DNA of 64,000 bases from NCBI GenBank assembly GCA_028686425.1, contig JAQUBZ010000011.1, positions 1 through 64,000 of the forward strand, written 5' to 3'. Shown here piece after piece: positions 1-7,402 of the stretch (the first letter of the stretch is position 1; each line of letters opens with the position of its first letter). The notes beneath the pieces are model-generated. The model saw nothing but the letters and a program-made list of their open reading frames with translations. It made no database searches and was not told the DNA's origin. The translations under genes and the position numbers were made by a program. The DNA is from Bacteroidales bacterium. GTDB taxonomy: Bacteria; Bacteroidota; Bacteroidia; Bacteroidales; UBA932.

Positions 1-1
1 T

Positions 2-34
2 AAAAAAAGCGGGGATTTATATCCTCGCTTTTTT
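2..34 (-). terminator. Rho-independent terminator of the rpmB-rpmG-DUF4295 operon
   Basis: Two A/T-tailed arms around a GC core (GCGGGGA and TCCTCGC) form a stem with one G-U pair and a six-base loop. Read on the minus strand the stem ends in a run of T. It starts about 22 bases past the stop codon of the DUF4295 gene, so it most likely ends that operon. The tails are symmetrical, so it could also work on the plus strand. Confidence 0.75.
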
Positions 35-55
35 AATCTTTACTCTACTTTATTA

Positions 56-217
56 TTACTTCTTTGCGAAGTACTCTTTAACTTGATAAGTAGGTACCAA
101 TTCTTCCTGGAAGATGTAAGCGCCTGTACGTTCAGATTTGACCATACGGATGCACTTTACAACATTCTTCAACTGTGATTTATCGCCGCTAAATGTAGCA
201 ACTGCTTTCTTTGCCAT
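56..217 (-). CDS. DUF4295 family small basic protein
   Basis: This 53-residue basic protein begins MAKKAVATFSGD and ends in EYFAKK. I recognise it as the DUF4295 family, which in Bacteroidetes follows the genes for ribosomal proteins bL28 and bL33. It is Lys-rich, has no signal peptide and no membrane segment. It lies 19 bases after the bL33 gene on the same strand and is followed by a terminator, so it is the last gene of this operon. Its function is not established; the size, charge and context suggest a ribosome-associated role, which is inference. Confidence 0.85.
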   Translation of the reverse strand: MAKKAVATFSGDKSQLKNVVKCIRMVKSERTGAYIFQEELVPTYQVKEYFAKK

Positions 218-236
218 TGTATAATAAAGTTATGTA

Positions 237-419
237 TTATTTAATCTCGCGATGAAGAGTTACTTTTCTCAAGAAAGGATTGTATTTTTTACGTTCCAAT
301 CTTTGAGTAGTATTCTTTTTATTTTTGGTGGTGATGTAACGGGAAATCCCTGCTACTCCACTTTCTCTTTGTTCAGTACATTCCAAAATGACTTGAACTC
401 TGTTTCCTTTCTTTGCCAT
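237..419 (-). CDS. rpmG: 50S ribosomal protein bL33
   Basis: A 60-residue basic protein starting [17 protein letters not shown], the conserved beginning of bL33, and ending with the usual basic tail ([17 protein letters not shown]). bL33 is a small protein of the large ribosomal subunit near the E site. The cysteine pairs of the zinc-binding form are absent; only one Cys is present, so this is the zinc-free form. It sits 11 bases downstream of rpmB and upstream of DUF4295, the standard Bacteroidetes order. The length is normal for the family. Confidence 0.95.
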   Translation of the reverse strand: MAKKGNRVQVILECTEQRESGVAGISRYITTKNKKNTTQRLERKKYNPFLRKVTLHREIK

Positions 420-430
420 ACTCTTAAAAA

Positions 431-673
431 TTAAACTATGTTAATTAATCCTTTTTCTTTTGATTTCTTTAAAGTTTCGGCAAGGCCATTCTTGTAAATA
501 GTCTTCATGCCTACGCAAGAAACCTTAAGGGTAATAAATCTTTGCTCATCTTCCAACCAGAACTTCTTGGTCTTCAAATTAGGGGCAAATTCGCGTTTTG
601 TGCGTTTTTTGGAATGGGAAACGTTGTTTCCAATCATCCTCGTCTTTCCTGTAACTTGACAAACTCGTGCCAT
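431..673 (-). CDS. rpmB: 50S ribosomal protein bL28
   Basis: An 80-residue basic protein with the bL28 signature [21 protein letters not shown] at its start and an [13 protein letters not shown] segment near the C-terminus. bL28 is a large-subunit protein needed for assembly and subunit joining. It is the first gene of the rpmB-rpmG-DUF4295 operon. A promoter-like pair (TTTG at 738-741, GATATTTG at 710-717) lies upstream, between this gene and lepB, so the operon can be transcribed separately from the lepB transcript. Length and sequence are ordinary. Confidence 0.96.
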   Translation of the reverse strand: MARVCQVTGKTRMIGNNVSHSKKRTKREFAPNLKTKKFWLEDEQRFITLKVSCVGMKTIYKNGLAETLKKSKEKGLINIV

Positions 674-709
674 TATATTTATTTTTTATATTATTTCTAA
701 AATGGGCTG

Positions 710-741
710 CAAATATCTTGATTTTTTACGTAAAAACCAAA
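710..741 (-). promoter_or_regulatory. Probable promoter of rpmB operon
   Basis: On the minus strand a -33 TTTG (738-741) and a -7 GATATTTG (710-717) are separated by about 20 bases. This matches the Bacteroidetes consensus TTTG-N19-21-TAnnTTTG except for the first base of the -7 box. The leader to the rpmB ATG would be about 30 bases. Confidence 0.5.
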
Positions 742-753
742 TTTTTCAATTGA

Positions 754-2100
754 TTACACAAACTTTAGCAATCTCTTCCATCGTATATTTTTAGGGAAGG
801 AATAGTTCTGATCCGAAGAAAACCATATCAGAGCCGGCTTGCCGACTATATGATCTTCGGGAACAAATCCCCAATATCTCGAATCGAGAGAGTTATGACG
901 GTTATCACCCATCATGAAATAGTAGTTCTGCTTGAAGGTATATGTAGTGGTCTGAACGCCATTGATAAAGATTAGCCCGTCCTTTATATCAATATCGTTA
1001 TCTTCATATACATCAATCACTCTGTGATATAGTGCAAGATTTGCCTCGTTCAGCACAATCGAATCCCCTTTTGCCGGAATCCATAAAGGGCCGTAATTAT
1101 CTTTGGTCCACCCTGTTTCCGTATAAGGGAACAACATCAGTTGGGAGTCCGGATAATCGGGAGGAGTCTTGTCTATATTCGGAGTGACACTTACTATATT
1201 GCTGTAAGATTGCACTTTAGCTAAATTGTCCTGTGTCAGCGCCATTGCCGGATAGCCTGGAATTGTAGAATTATACCACAATTCGGATACGTTCAACCCC
1301 ATCTCCTTGAGGTGAATGGTATTGATCTGAGTTCCGTTTGTAACCACACAATAAGTGTTCTGTATTCCGGGATAGCTCTTCTGAGGTGTCCCGTTAACAT
1401 TGACAACTCCGTCAATGACCTGTAATGTATCACCTGCTATTGCAACGCAACGTTTGACATAATGGTCTTTCTTATCGACAGGCCTTACAACCACAGGTCC
1501 GAAAGTTTTGACCGTATATTCCCTGCCATTCATTCTGACATGCGAATAATAATCATCTGTCGGAGCTTTTGTCAATACCGTATCTCCGTGAGGGAATGAA
1601 AAGACAACATAATCATCTCTTTTGACACTCCCCAAGCCGGCAATCCTTTTATAATCGAATTGGAGAATCTTAGAATAACTCTCTTTCTTTGAAAAAGGAA
1701 ATACATTATGGACAAAAGGTGTGGATATAGGTGTCTGCGGCAATTTAGGACCGTATGCCAACTTGCTGACAAATAAATAATCTCCTGTCAATAAAGAACT
1801 TTCCATAGATGAAGAAGGTATCTTGAAGGCTTGGAAAAAGAATATATTTATGAAAGTCACCACAATTACGGCAAAGATGATGGCATCAAGCCAATCAAGC
1901 CACACATTGTGCTTCTCCCCTTCTTTATATTTTTTCTTCCAGAATGCCCATTTCACCTTTTTGGTAATGAAGATGTCAAAAATTGCAATAAGCCCGAACA
2001 GCCACCAATAATTTCCAATCCAGATTACCCACAAAAGGTAAAGAACAGTCCAAAAGCCGAACCGTACCCACTTGTTTCTATATATTTCCTTTATTGTCAA
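754..2100 (-). CDS. lepB: Signal peptidase I
   Basis: This 448-residue inner-membrane serine protease cleaves signal peptides from exported proteins. Hydrophobic segments near residues 15-45 and 70-90 precede the catalytic serine motif IPSSSMESSLLTGD. The lysine motif region HYVKRCVAIAGD and the box-E motif MMGDNRHNSLDSRYWGFVP are intact. A long insertion separates the lysine and C-terminal boxes, which fits the larger Bacteroidetes form; E. coli LepB is 324 residues. The best start is a TTG at 2098-2100, seven bases after the rplT stop, suggesting translational coupling to rplT. I see no in-frame ATG near that point. Confidence 0.93.
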   Translation of the reverse strand: MTIKEIYRNKWVRFGFWTVLYLLWVIWIGNYWWLFGLIAIFDIFITKKVKWAFWKKKYKEGEKHNVWLDWLDAIIFAVIVVTFINIFFFQAFKIPSSSMESSLLTGDYLFVSKLAYGPKLPQTPISTPFVHNVFPFSKKESYSKILQFDYKRIAGLGSVKRDDYVVFSFPHGDTVLTKAPTDDYYSHVRMNGREYTVKTFGPVVVRPVDKKDHYVKRCVAIAGDTLQVIDGVVNVNGTPQKSYPGIQNTYCVVTNGTQINTIHLKEMGLNVSELWYNSTIPGYPAMALTQDNLAKVQSYSNIVSVTPNIDKTPPDYPDSQLMLFPYTETGWTKDNYGPLWIPAKGDSIVLNEANLALYHRVIDVYEDNDIDIKDGLIFINGVQTTTYTFKQNYYFMMGDNRHNSLDSRYWGFVPEDHIVGKPALIWFSSDQNYSFPKNIRWKRLLKFV

Positions 2101-2107
2101 GGCTGAG

Positions 2108-2452
2108 CTATTTTACAGAATTAATAATTGCTTCAAACGCTTTAGGATTATTCATTGCAAGGTCTGCAAGCACCTTACGGTTAAGACCTACATTTTGTTG
2201 TGCAAGTTTGCCCATAAACTGTGAATAATTCAATCCGTGTTGTCTTGCAGCTGCGTTGATACGCATAATCCACAATGAACGGAAATTACGTTTTTTGGCT
2301 TTACGATCGCGATAAGCATAAGTAAGACCTTTTTCATAGGTATTCTTTGCTACTGTCCAGACATTTTTCCTTGACAGAAAATTACCGCGGGTTTCCTTCA
2401 GAATTTTTTTGCGGCGAGCTCTTGAAGCTACCGAGTTAACCGATCTTGGCAT
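2108..2452 (-). CDS. rplT: 50S ribosomal protein bL20
   Basis: A 114-residue very basic protein beginning [23 protein letters not shown], with the bL20 motif [24 protein letters not shown] in the middle. bL20 binds 23S rRNA early in large-subunit assembly and in several bacteria represses its own operon by binding the mRNA. The order infC-rpmI-rplT is the conserved one. A strong hairpin lies between rpmI and this gene (2472-2509) and could be the site of such control. Length is typical. Confidence 0.97.
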   Translation of the reverse strand: MPRSVNSVASRARRKKILKETRGNFLSRKNVWTVAKNTYEKGLTYAYRDRKAKKRNFRSLWIMRINAAARQHGLNYSQFMGKLAQQNVGLNRKVLADLAMNNPKAFEAIINSVK

Positions 2453-2471
2453 AATTTTAATAAATTTTGAA

Positions 2472-2509
2472 TGTCAGCGCTTCCGTTCGGAAGACTTTCA
2501 GGCTGAACA
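2472..2509 (-). promoter_or_regulatory. Structured RNA between rpmI and rplT (possible L20 operator)
   Basis: In the 79-base gap before rplT the sequence CTTCCG-TT-CGGAAG (2480-2493) is a perfect palindrome. Outside it, TGTCAGC (2472-2478) can pair with GCTGAACA (2502-2509) with one bulged base and an internal loop. This two-tier stem lies about 20 bases from the rplT start. L20 is known to repress its own operon by binding structured mRNA in E. coli and Bacillus; that this structure does so here is inference. Confidence 0.5.
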
Positions 2510-2531
2510 CTCGGGTTAAACATTAAGTTAA

Positions 2532-2726
2532 TTACTTGACTAATAAAGCTTTTACTCTTTTAATATCCACCTTTTCAATCATTGCTACATGAGTAAGGTT
2601 TCTTTTCTGCTTTTTAGTCTTCTTAGTCAGAATGTGACTTTTGTAAGCGTGTTTTCTTTTCACTTTTCCAGAACCGGTGAGCGTAAAGCGCTTCTTTGAA
2701 CCGGAGTTGGTCTTTAATTTTGGCAT
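2532..2726 (-). CDS. rpmI: 50S ribosomal protein bL35
   Basis: A 64-residue very basic protein, [31 protein letters not shown] at its start, the characteristic bL35 sequence. It is a small protein of the large subunit. It lies between infC (42 bases upstream) and rplT (79 bases downstream) in the conserved infC-rpmI-rplT operon, here behind thrS. The length is standard. Confidence 0.97.
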   Translation of the reverse strand: MPKLKTNSGSKKRFTLTGSGKVKRKHAYKSHILTKKTKKQKRNLTHVAMIEKVDIKRVKALLVK

Positions 2727-2768
2727 AGTTAAATTTTTTAACTTGATTTATAATTTAGTTATAACTTT

Positions 2769-3368
2769 TTATTTTTTCTTAACAGGAGCTATCATCATGA
2801 TCATCCTCTTTCCTTCGAGCTTCGGCATCTGTTCCGCCTTACCGTACTCTTCAAGCTCTACGGCAAATCTGAGCAGCAACTTCTCTCCCTGTTCCGAAAA
2901 CAAGATGGAACGACCTCTGAAAAATACATACGCCTTAACCTTGGCACCTTCCTGAAGAAAACTGCGAGCGTGATTGAGCTTAAACTGAAAATCGTGTTCA
3001 TCAGTATTCGGCCCGAATCTAATCTCCTTAATCACAACTTTGGAAGCATTGGCTTTCTGTTCCTTCGCTTTCTTTTTCTGCTGATATACAAACTTCTGAT
3101 AGTCTATAATCCTACATACGGGAGGATCGGCATTCGGCGAAATTTCCACTAAATCAAGCTCCAACTCTTCAGCCATCCGTATAGCTTCCGATATTGGATA
3201 AATACCCTGTTCGGGAACATTTTCCCCCACCACTCTCACCCTTGGAGCAGTTATTGCGCGATTAGTTCTTGGTCCTTCTTCGTGTCTGTTCTGAGGCAAT
3301 CTTCTATCAGGCTGTCTCGGAGTATTTGAAGGCTTCGGCTTAGGTGGCCGATAATTGGTTGTAGCTAT
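2769..3368 (-). CDS. infC: Translation initiation factor IF-3
   Basis: IF-3 binds the 30S subunit, prevents premature joining and checks the start codon. The protein shows the IF-3 N domain ([20 protein letters not shown]) and C domain ([21 protein letters not shown]). No in-frame ATG lies near the 5' end. A TTG at 3297-3299 would give 176 residues, but the frame is open to the thrS stop, and an AGGAGGG (3376-3382) sits seven bases before an in-frame ATA at 3366-3368, giving 199 residues beginning [10 protein letters not shown]. Rare start codons are a known feature of infC, where IF-3 represses its own synthesis. I therefore choose ATA; the exact start is an inference. Confidence 0.9.
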   Translation of the reverse strand: MATTNYRPPKPKPSNTPRQPDRRLPQNRHEEGPRTNRAITAPRVRVVGENVPEQGIYPISEAIRMAEELELDLVEISPNADPPVCRIIDYQKFVYQQKKKAKEQKANASKVVIKEIRFGPNTDEHDFQFKLNHARSFLQEGAKVKAYVFFRGRSILFSEQGEKLLLRFAVELEEYGKAEQMPKLEGKRMIMMIAPVKKK

Positions 3369-3375
3369 AGTTGTA

Positions 3376-3382
3376 CCCTCCT
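3376..3382 (-). promoter_or_regulatory. Strong Shine-Dalgarno sequence of infC
   Basis: AGGAGGG overlaps the TAG stop codon of thrS (3381-3383) and ends seven bases before the proposed ATA start of infC. Bacteroidetes genes seldom use Shine-Dalgarno sites, so a near-perfect one here is a deliberate-looking signal and decides the infC start. Confidence 0.7.
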
Positions 3383-5315
3383 ATTTAAGTTGTTGTTGTA
3401 TTTCGTTATTAATATATTCCACAAAACTTTCAATAGACATAACCCCAAGATCTTCACCACCTTGCTTCCTTACTGACACAGAATTGGAAGCTGCTTCTTT
3501 CTCTCCCACTATCAGGAAGAACGGGATTCGCTTAATCTCATTTTCGCGAATTTTCTTTCCGATGGTCTCGTTGCGGTCATCTATTGAGGCGCGAATTTCG
3601 TAATTATTAAGCAATTCGCAAACTTTTTTTGCAAAATCGTTATATTTTTCACTCAAAGGAAGCACCATCACCTGGTCAGGAGCAAGCCATAAAGGGAATT
3701 TTCCGCCTGTATGCTCCAACAATACTGCAACAAATCTTTCCATAGATCCGAAAGGCGCTCTGTGTATCATTACAGGACGATATTTCTTATCATCGTTACC
3801 TGTGTATTCAAGTTCAAAGCGCTCAGGAAGATTATAGTCAACCTGGATTGTACCAAGCTGCCATTTACGTCCGATGGCATCTTTTACCATAAAATCAAGC
3901 TTCGGTCCGTAAAATGCCGCTTCTCCCAATTCGACAGTGGTAGGAAGACCTTTTTCGGCAGCAGCCTCTATAATAGCCTGCTCTGCTTTCTGCCAATTTT
4001 CATCTGTACCTATATATTTCTCTTTGTTGTTCGGGTCTCTCAATGATATTTGAGCGGTAAATTCTTTAAAACTAAGAGTTTTGAATATATAAAGTACAAT
4101 GTCTATAACTTTGCAGAACTCTTCCTTTACCTGATCGGGACGGCAGAATATATGTGCATCATCCTGCGTAAAGCCGCGAACACGTGTCAGACCGTGCAAT
4201 TCGCCGCTCTGTTCGTAGCGATAGACCGTTCCGAACTCCGCAAAACGAAGAGGCAGATCTTTATACGAACGAGGTTTGGTCTTGTATATTTCACAGTGGT
4301 GAGGACAGTTCATCGGTTTGAGCAGAAATTCTTCACCCTCCTGCGGAGTGTGTATCGGCTGGAACGAATCTTTACCATATTTAGCATAGTGCCCCGATGT
4401 CACATATAACTCTTTTTGTCCGATATGCGGTGTAATTACGGGAAGGTATCCGTATGATTTCTGAACTTTCTTCAAAAACATTTCGAGCTTCTCTCTCAAA
4501 GCGGCTCCTCTCGGAAGCCACAAAGGGAGCCCCTGTCCCACCTTTGCCGAAAATGCAAACAGTTCGAGATCCTTGCCGAGTTTGCGGTGATCTCTCTTCT
4601 TTGCCTCTTCAAGAAGCTGAAGATATTCATCTAAAAGCGATTTTTTAGGGAATGTGATTCCATAAATTCTGGTAAGCATCTTGTTCTTCTCGTTACCCCT
4701 CCAATAAGCACCTGCAATCGAAGTCAGTTTGACAGCCTTGATTACAGATGTATCTTTCAAGTGAGGTCCGCGGCAGAGGTCGGTAAAACCGCCGTTTGTG
4801 TAGAATGTGATGGTACCGTCAGTCAGGTCTCTGATAAGTTCGCATTTATATTGGTCACCCTTCTGAGTGTATGTCTTCATAGCTTCCTCTTTGGTGACAT
4901 CTTTTCTCGTAAAATGTTCTTTCTGATGAGCAAGTTCGAGCATTTTCTTTTCGATGGCGGCAAGATCGGCCTCAACAAGCTGTTTATCACCAAGATCGAC
5001 ATCATAATAAAATCCGTTTTCGATAGACGGACCTATTCCGAATTTGATTTCCGGATAGATACTTTCCAATGCTTCAGCCATCAGGTGTGAAGATGAGTGC
5101 CAGAATGTGCTTTTTGCCTCCTGATCCTCCCACTTGTGAAGAACCAAAGCGGCATCTTCATTAATAGGACGGTCAAGATCATATATCTGATGATTGACAC
5201 TTGCAACCAATACGTCTGCTGCTAATCGCGGACTTATGCTCTCAGCTATCTGATAAGCGGTAATCCCCTTTTCGTACTCTTTGACGTTTCCGTCAGGAAA
5301 TGTAATCTTTATCAT
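3381..5315 (-). CDS. thrS: Threonyl-tRNA synthetase
   Basis: This 644-residue class II synthetase charges tRNA-Thr. Residues 1-60 form the TGS domain, followed by the editing domain with the metal-binding [12 protein letters not shown] motif near residue 73, then the catalytic core (class II motifs including [26 protein letters not shown] and the [13 protein letters not shown] motif 3 region), and a C-terminal anticodon-binding domain. The length matches the family. It heads a thrS-infC-rpmI-rplT gene string and its stop overlaps the infC ribosome-binding site. A TACCTTTG promoter box lies 25 bases upstream of the ATG. Confidence 0.98.
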   Translation of the reverse strand: MIKITFPDGNVKEYEKGITAYQIAESISPRLAADVLVASVNHQIYDLDRPINEDAALVLHKWEDQEAKSTFWHSSSHLMAEALESIYPEIKFGIGPSIENGFYYDVDLGDKQLVEADLAAIEKKMLELAHQKEHFTRKDVTKEEAMKTYTQKGDQYKCELIRDLTDGTITFYTNGGFTDLCRGPHLKDTSVIKAVKLTSIAGAYWRGNEKNKMLTRIYGITFPKKSLLDEYLQLLEEAKKRDHRKLGKDLELFAFSAKVGQGLPLWLPRGAALREKLEMFLKKVQKSYGYLPVITPHIGQKELYVTSGHYAKYGKDSFQPIHTPQEGEEFLLKPMNCPHHCEIYKTKPRSYKDLPLRFAEFGTVYRYEQSGELHGLTRVRGFTQDDAHIFCRPDQVKEEFCKVIDIVLYIFKTLSFKEFTAQISLRDPNNKEKYIGTDENWQKAEQAIIEAAAEKGLPTTVELGEAAFYGPKLDFMVKDAIGRKWQLGTIQVDYNLPERFELEYTGNDDKKYRPVMIHRAPFGSMERFVAVLLEHTGGKFPLWLAPDQVMVLPLSEKYNDFAKKVCELLNNYEIRASIDDRNETIGKKIRENEIKRIPFFLIVGEKEAASNSVSVRKQGGEDLGVMSIESFVEYINNEIQQQLK

Positions 5316-5340
5316 TATATTCAGTTTTTCTATTAAACTG

Positions 5341-5348
5341 CAAAGGTA
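5341..5348 (-). promoter_or_regulatory. -7 promoter box of thrS
   Basis: Minus-strand TACCTTTG matches the Bacteroidetes TAnnTTTG consensus exactly and lies 25 bases before the thrS ATG. It is back to back with the box at 5362-5369 for the divergent gene, with only 13 bases between them. Confidence 0.7.
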
Positions 5349-5361
5349 AAATTTTATTTCT

Positions 5362-5369
5362 TATCTTTG
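5362..5369 (+). promoter_or_regulatory. -7 promoter box of the DUF4199-GT2 pair
   Basis: Plus-strand TATCTTTG is an exact TAnnTTTG match, 38 bases before the proposed TTG start at 5408. Its position between divergent genes supports a promoter role. Confidence 0.7.
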
Positions 5370-5407
5370 CAATTCATTAGTGTAATAATTATTTAAAACT
5401 TATACAA

Positions 5408-5944
5408 TTGGAAACTACTACCAACACATCGGGCTATATGTGGAAAAAGGCTGCAACAGACGGTCTTATACTGTCATCCGTTACAATAGCCGTCATGGTG
5501 TTAAATATTGTCTTGAACAATTCCGTTACAGGTGTTATTTTCTGGATAGTCAAGCTTGTCGGTTCTATCTGGCTGCTCAACTATCTGATGAAGCAATTCG
5601 GCATTAAGACCGGAGTTCAGTCCACATTCGGTTATGGAGCCGTAACCTGTATGTTTTCCGCCCTTGTCTGTGCCGCATTTACTTTTCTCCAGCTGACTTT
5701 TATCAATCCTGAGAGCATCACTCAAATCTTTGATTCTGCAATGCAGATGTTCGGGTCTTCACTTACTTCGGAGCAGCAGGATATTTTCCTGAAAATGGAA
5801 GACAATTATGCTCAATATGCTTTTATCAGTACATTTATTTGGGATACCCTGTTCGGAGTGGTTGTTTCGGCAATAATGGCAGGCTCCACTTCCAAAAAGA
5901 AAGACGTTTTTGCGACACCTATAAAGGATGACGACGATGAATAA
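5408..5944 (+). CDS. DUF4199 family membrane protein
   Basis: A 178-residue integral membrane protein with about four hydrophobic segments (residues 17-35, 40-60, 75-95 and 140-160) and an acidic, charged C-terminus (KKKDVFATPIKDDDDE). The pattern fits the DUF4199 family, which commonly precedes a GT2 glycosyltransferase in Bacteroidales. The start is a TTG at 5408, giving METTTNTSGYMWKK; the alternative ATG at 5438 would begin at the first membrane segment. Its stop overlaps the next gene, so the two are coupled. Function is unknown; a partner or anchor for the glycosyltransferase is plausible but unproven. Confidence 0.8.
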   Translation: METTTNTSGYMWKKAATDGLILSSVTIAVMVLNIVLNNSVTGVIFWIVKLVGSIWLLNYLMKQFGIKTGVQSTFGYGAVTCMFSALVCAAFTFLQLTFINPESITQIFDSAMQMFGSSLTSEQQDIFLKMEDNYAQYAFISTFIWDTLFGVVVSAIMAGSTSKKKDVFATPIKDDDDE

Positions 5945-6902
5945 TATGGATCTGTCTATTGTCATATCACTTTTTAATGAAGAGGAATCAATCAGGGAAC
6001 TGATTCCGTGGATCAACCGTTCTCTGGATGGTAAAGGTCTTACATACGAAATCATCATGGTCAATGACGGAAGCACTGACGCTTCCTGGCACATCATCGA
6101 AGAGATGTCAAAGACTCACCCTGAGATCAAAGGGCTATGTTTCAGAAGGAATTACGGCAAATCGGCCGCTCTCTACTCCGGATTCGAGGCCGCTCGCGGA
6201 GATATAGTCATCACAATGGATGCCGACCTTCAGGACAGCCCCGAAGAGATACCGGAGCTTGTCAGAATGATTCGCGAGGATGGTTATGATCTCGTTTCAG
6301 GATGGAAGAAGAAAAGGCATGACGGGGTGTTCACTAAAAATATCCCTTCCAAAATCTACAATGCCACCGCCAGAAAGGTGACGGGCATCAAGCTGCATGA
6401 CATGAATTGCGGGCTGAAGGCATATCGCAATGAAGTTGTGAAGAATATCGAAGTCTATGGAGAGATGCACCGCTTCATTCCTTATCTTGCCAAGAATGCA
6501 GGTTTCACCAAAATCGGAGAGAAAGTCGTTCATCATCAGGCAAGAAAATACGGCAAGAGCAAGTTTGGAATGGACAGATTCATTCACGGATTTCTCGACC
6601 TGCTTTCAATATGGTTTCTGCAGAAATTCGGCAAAAAGCCGATGCACTTGTTCGGAGCCATAGGCACTCTCACTTTCCTGATAGGTATCTTCATCGCCAT
6701 CTGGCTGATTATCGACAAGCTTGTGGCACAGGCTCACCAGCTGGTTTTCCGTCCTGTTACAGACCAGCCTCTGTTCTATCTGGCTCTCGTGGCTGTGATT
6801 ATCGGTGTCCAGCTCTTCCTTACGGGATTTCTCGGAGAGCTTGTATCGAGAAGCAGTCAGGATCGGAATAAATACGACATCAAAAAAAGGATTGGTTATT
6901 AA
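5937..6902 (+). CDS. GT2 family glycosyltransferase, dolichol-phosphate-mannose synthase-like
   Basis: A 321-residue enzyme with an N-terminal GT-A domain: nucleotide-binding start DLSIVISLFNEEESI, metal-binding DADLQDSPEEIPEL, and the family segment MNCGLKAYRNEV. Two C-terminal hydrophobic segments (about residues 225-250 and 265-290) anchor it in the membrane. Such enzymes move a sugar from a nucleotide donor to polyprenyl phosphate, or act in glycan and lipid modification; the exact substrate cannot be read here. The ATG at 5937 overlaps the upstream stop; starts at 5928 or 5946 are also possible. A terminator overlaps its stop codon. Confidence 0.88.
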   Translation: MNNMDLSIVISLFNEEESIRELIPWINRSLDGKGLTYEIIMVNDGSTDASWHIIEEMSKTHPEIKGLCFRRNYGKSAALYSGFEAARGDIVITMDADLQDSPEEIPELVRMIREDGYDLVSGWKKKRHDGVFTKNIPSKIYNATARKVTGIKLHDMNCGLKAYRNEVVKNIEVYGEMHRFIPYLAKNAGFTKIGEKVVHHQARKYGKSKFGMDRFIHGFLDLLSIWFLQKFGKKPMHLFGAIGTLTFLIGIFIAIWLIIDKLVAQAHQLVFRPVTDQPLFYLALVAVIIGVQLFLTGFLGELVSRSSQDRNKYDIKKRIGY

Positions 6903-6916
6903 GCCAATCCTTTTTT
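6884..6916. terminator. Bidirectional terminator between GT2 and bactofilin genes
   Basis: GGATTGG (6889-6895) pairs with CCAATCC (6904-6910), flanked by a run of A on the left and T on the right. The stem overlaps the end of the GT2 gene and lies between two convergent genes, so it can serve both strands. Confidence 0.85.
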
Positions 6917-6937
6917 GTGAGATCAAACAACTTCTCG

Positions 6938-7390
6938 CTATTTTTTGAGAGCCGTATCTTCTGTAGGCTGATCGAGGGTCTTGGCAATCGATTTTTCAAA
7001 TTCTCCCGACAACTTGCCAAACTCATCCTGATTGATGATTCGGCATTCACCATTGAATTTGGCTCCGTTCTCGACACTCAGTTTCTGGGACTGTATGTTT
7101 CCTTTCAGATTACACGGATTCATCAAAGTCAGAACATCACCGCATATTATTTTACCGGTGACGTTTCCCCAAATATCAATATTCTGGCAGCAGACATCTC
7201 CATTGACCACTGCCTGCTCTCCAACTACAATTTTGCCTTTTGTTGCAATTTTGCCGAAGAAACGGCCGTCAATTCTAATATCGTTGGCTGAAACAAGAAC
7301 ACCTTGTCTTATTTCTGCTCCGACCGAAATTCTCGTAATCTCATTGACGTGAGACAGCGAAGCGGTTGTGTTTGAAGTTTTGTCTGCCAT
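6938..7390 (-). CDS. Bactofilin (polymer-forming cytoskeletal protein)
   Basis: A 150-residue protein with a central repetitive beta-helix: ISVGAEIRQGVLVSANDIRIDGRFFGKI, then IVVGEQAVVNGDVCCQNIDIWGNVTGKIIC and further short strands. This is the bactofilin (DUF583) pattern. Bactofilins self-assemble into filaments on the inner face of the membrane and organise cell-shape or envelope enzymes. The N-terminal 20 residues (Ser/Thr-rich) and the last 25 residues look disordered, as usual. It lies 12 bases after the lipoyl dehydrogenase gene on the same strand, so they may share a transcript. Confidence 0.9.
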   Translation of the reverse strand: MADKTSNTTASLSHVNEITRISVGAEIRQGVLVSANDIRIDGRFFGKIATKGKIVVGEQAVVNGDVCCQNIDIWGNVTGKIICGDVLTLMNPCNLKGNIQSQKLSVENGAKFNGECRIINQDEFGKLSGEFEKSIAKTLDQPTEDTALKK

Positions 7391-7402
7391 AGTTTATATT
7401 GT

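Noticed and set aside
723-736. Palindrome TTTTTACGTAAAAA as a terminator after lepB
   Set aside because: It has almost no GC in the stem, so it would not form a stable terminator; it overlaps the probable rpmB promoter region instead.
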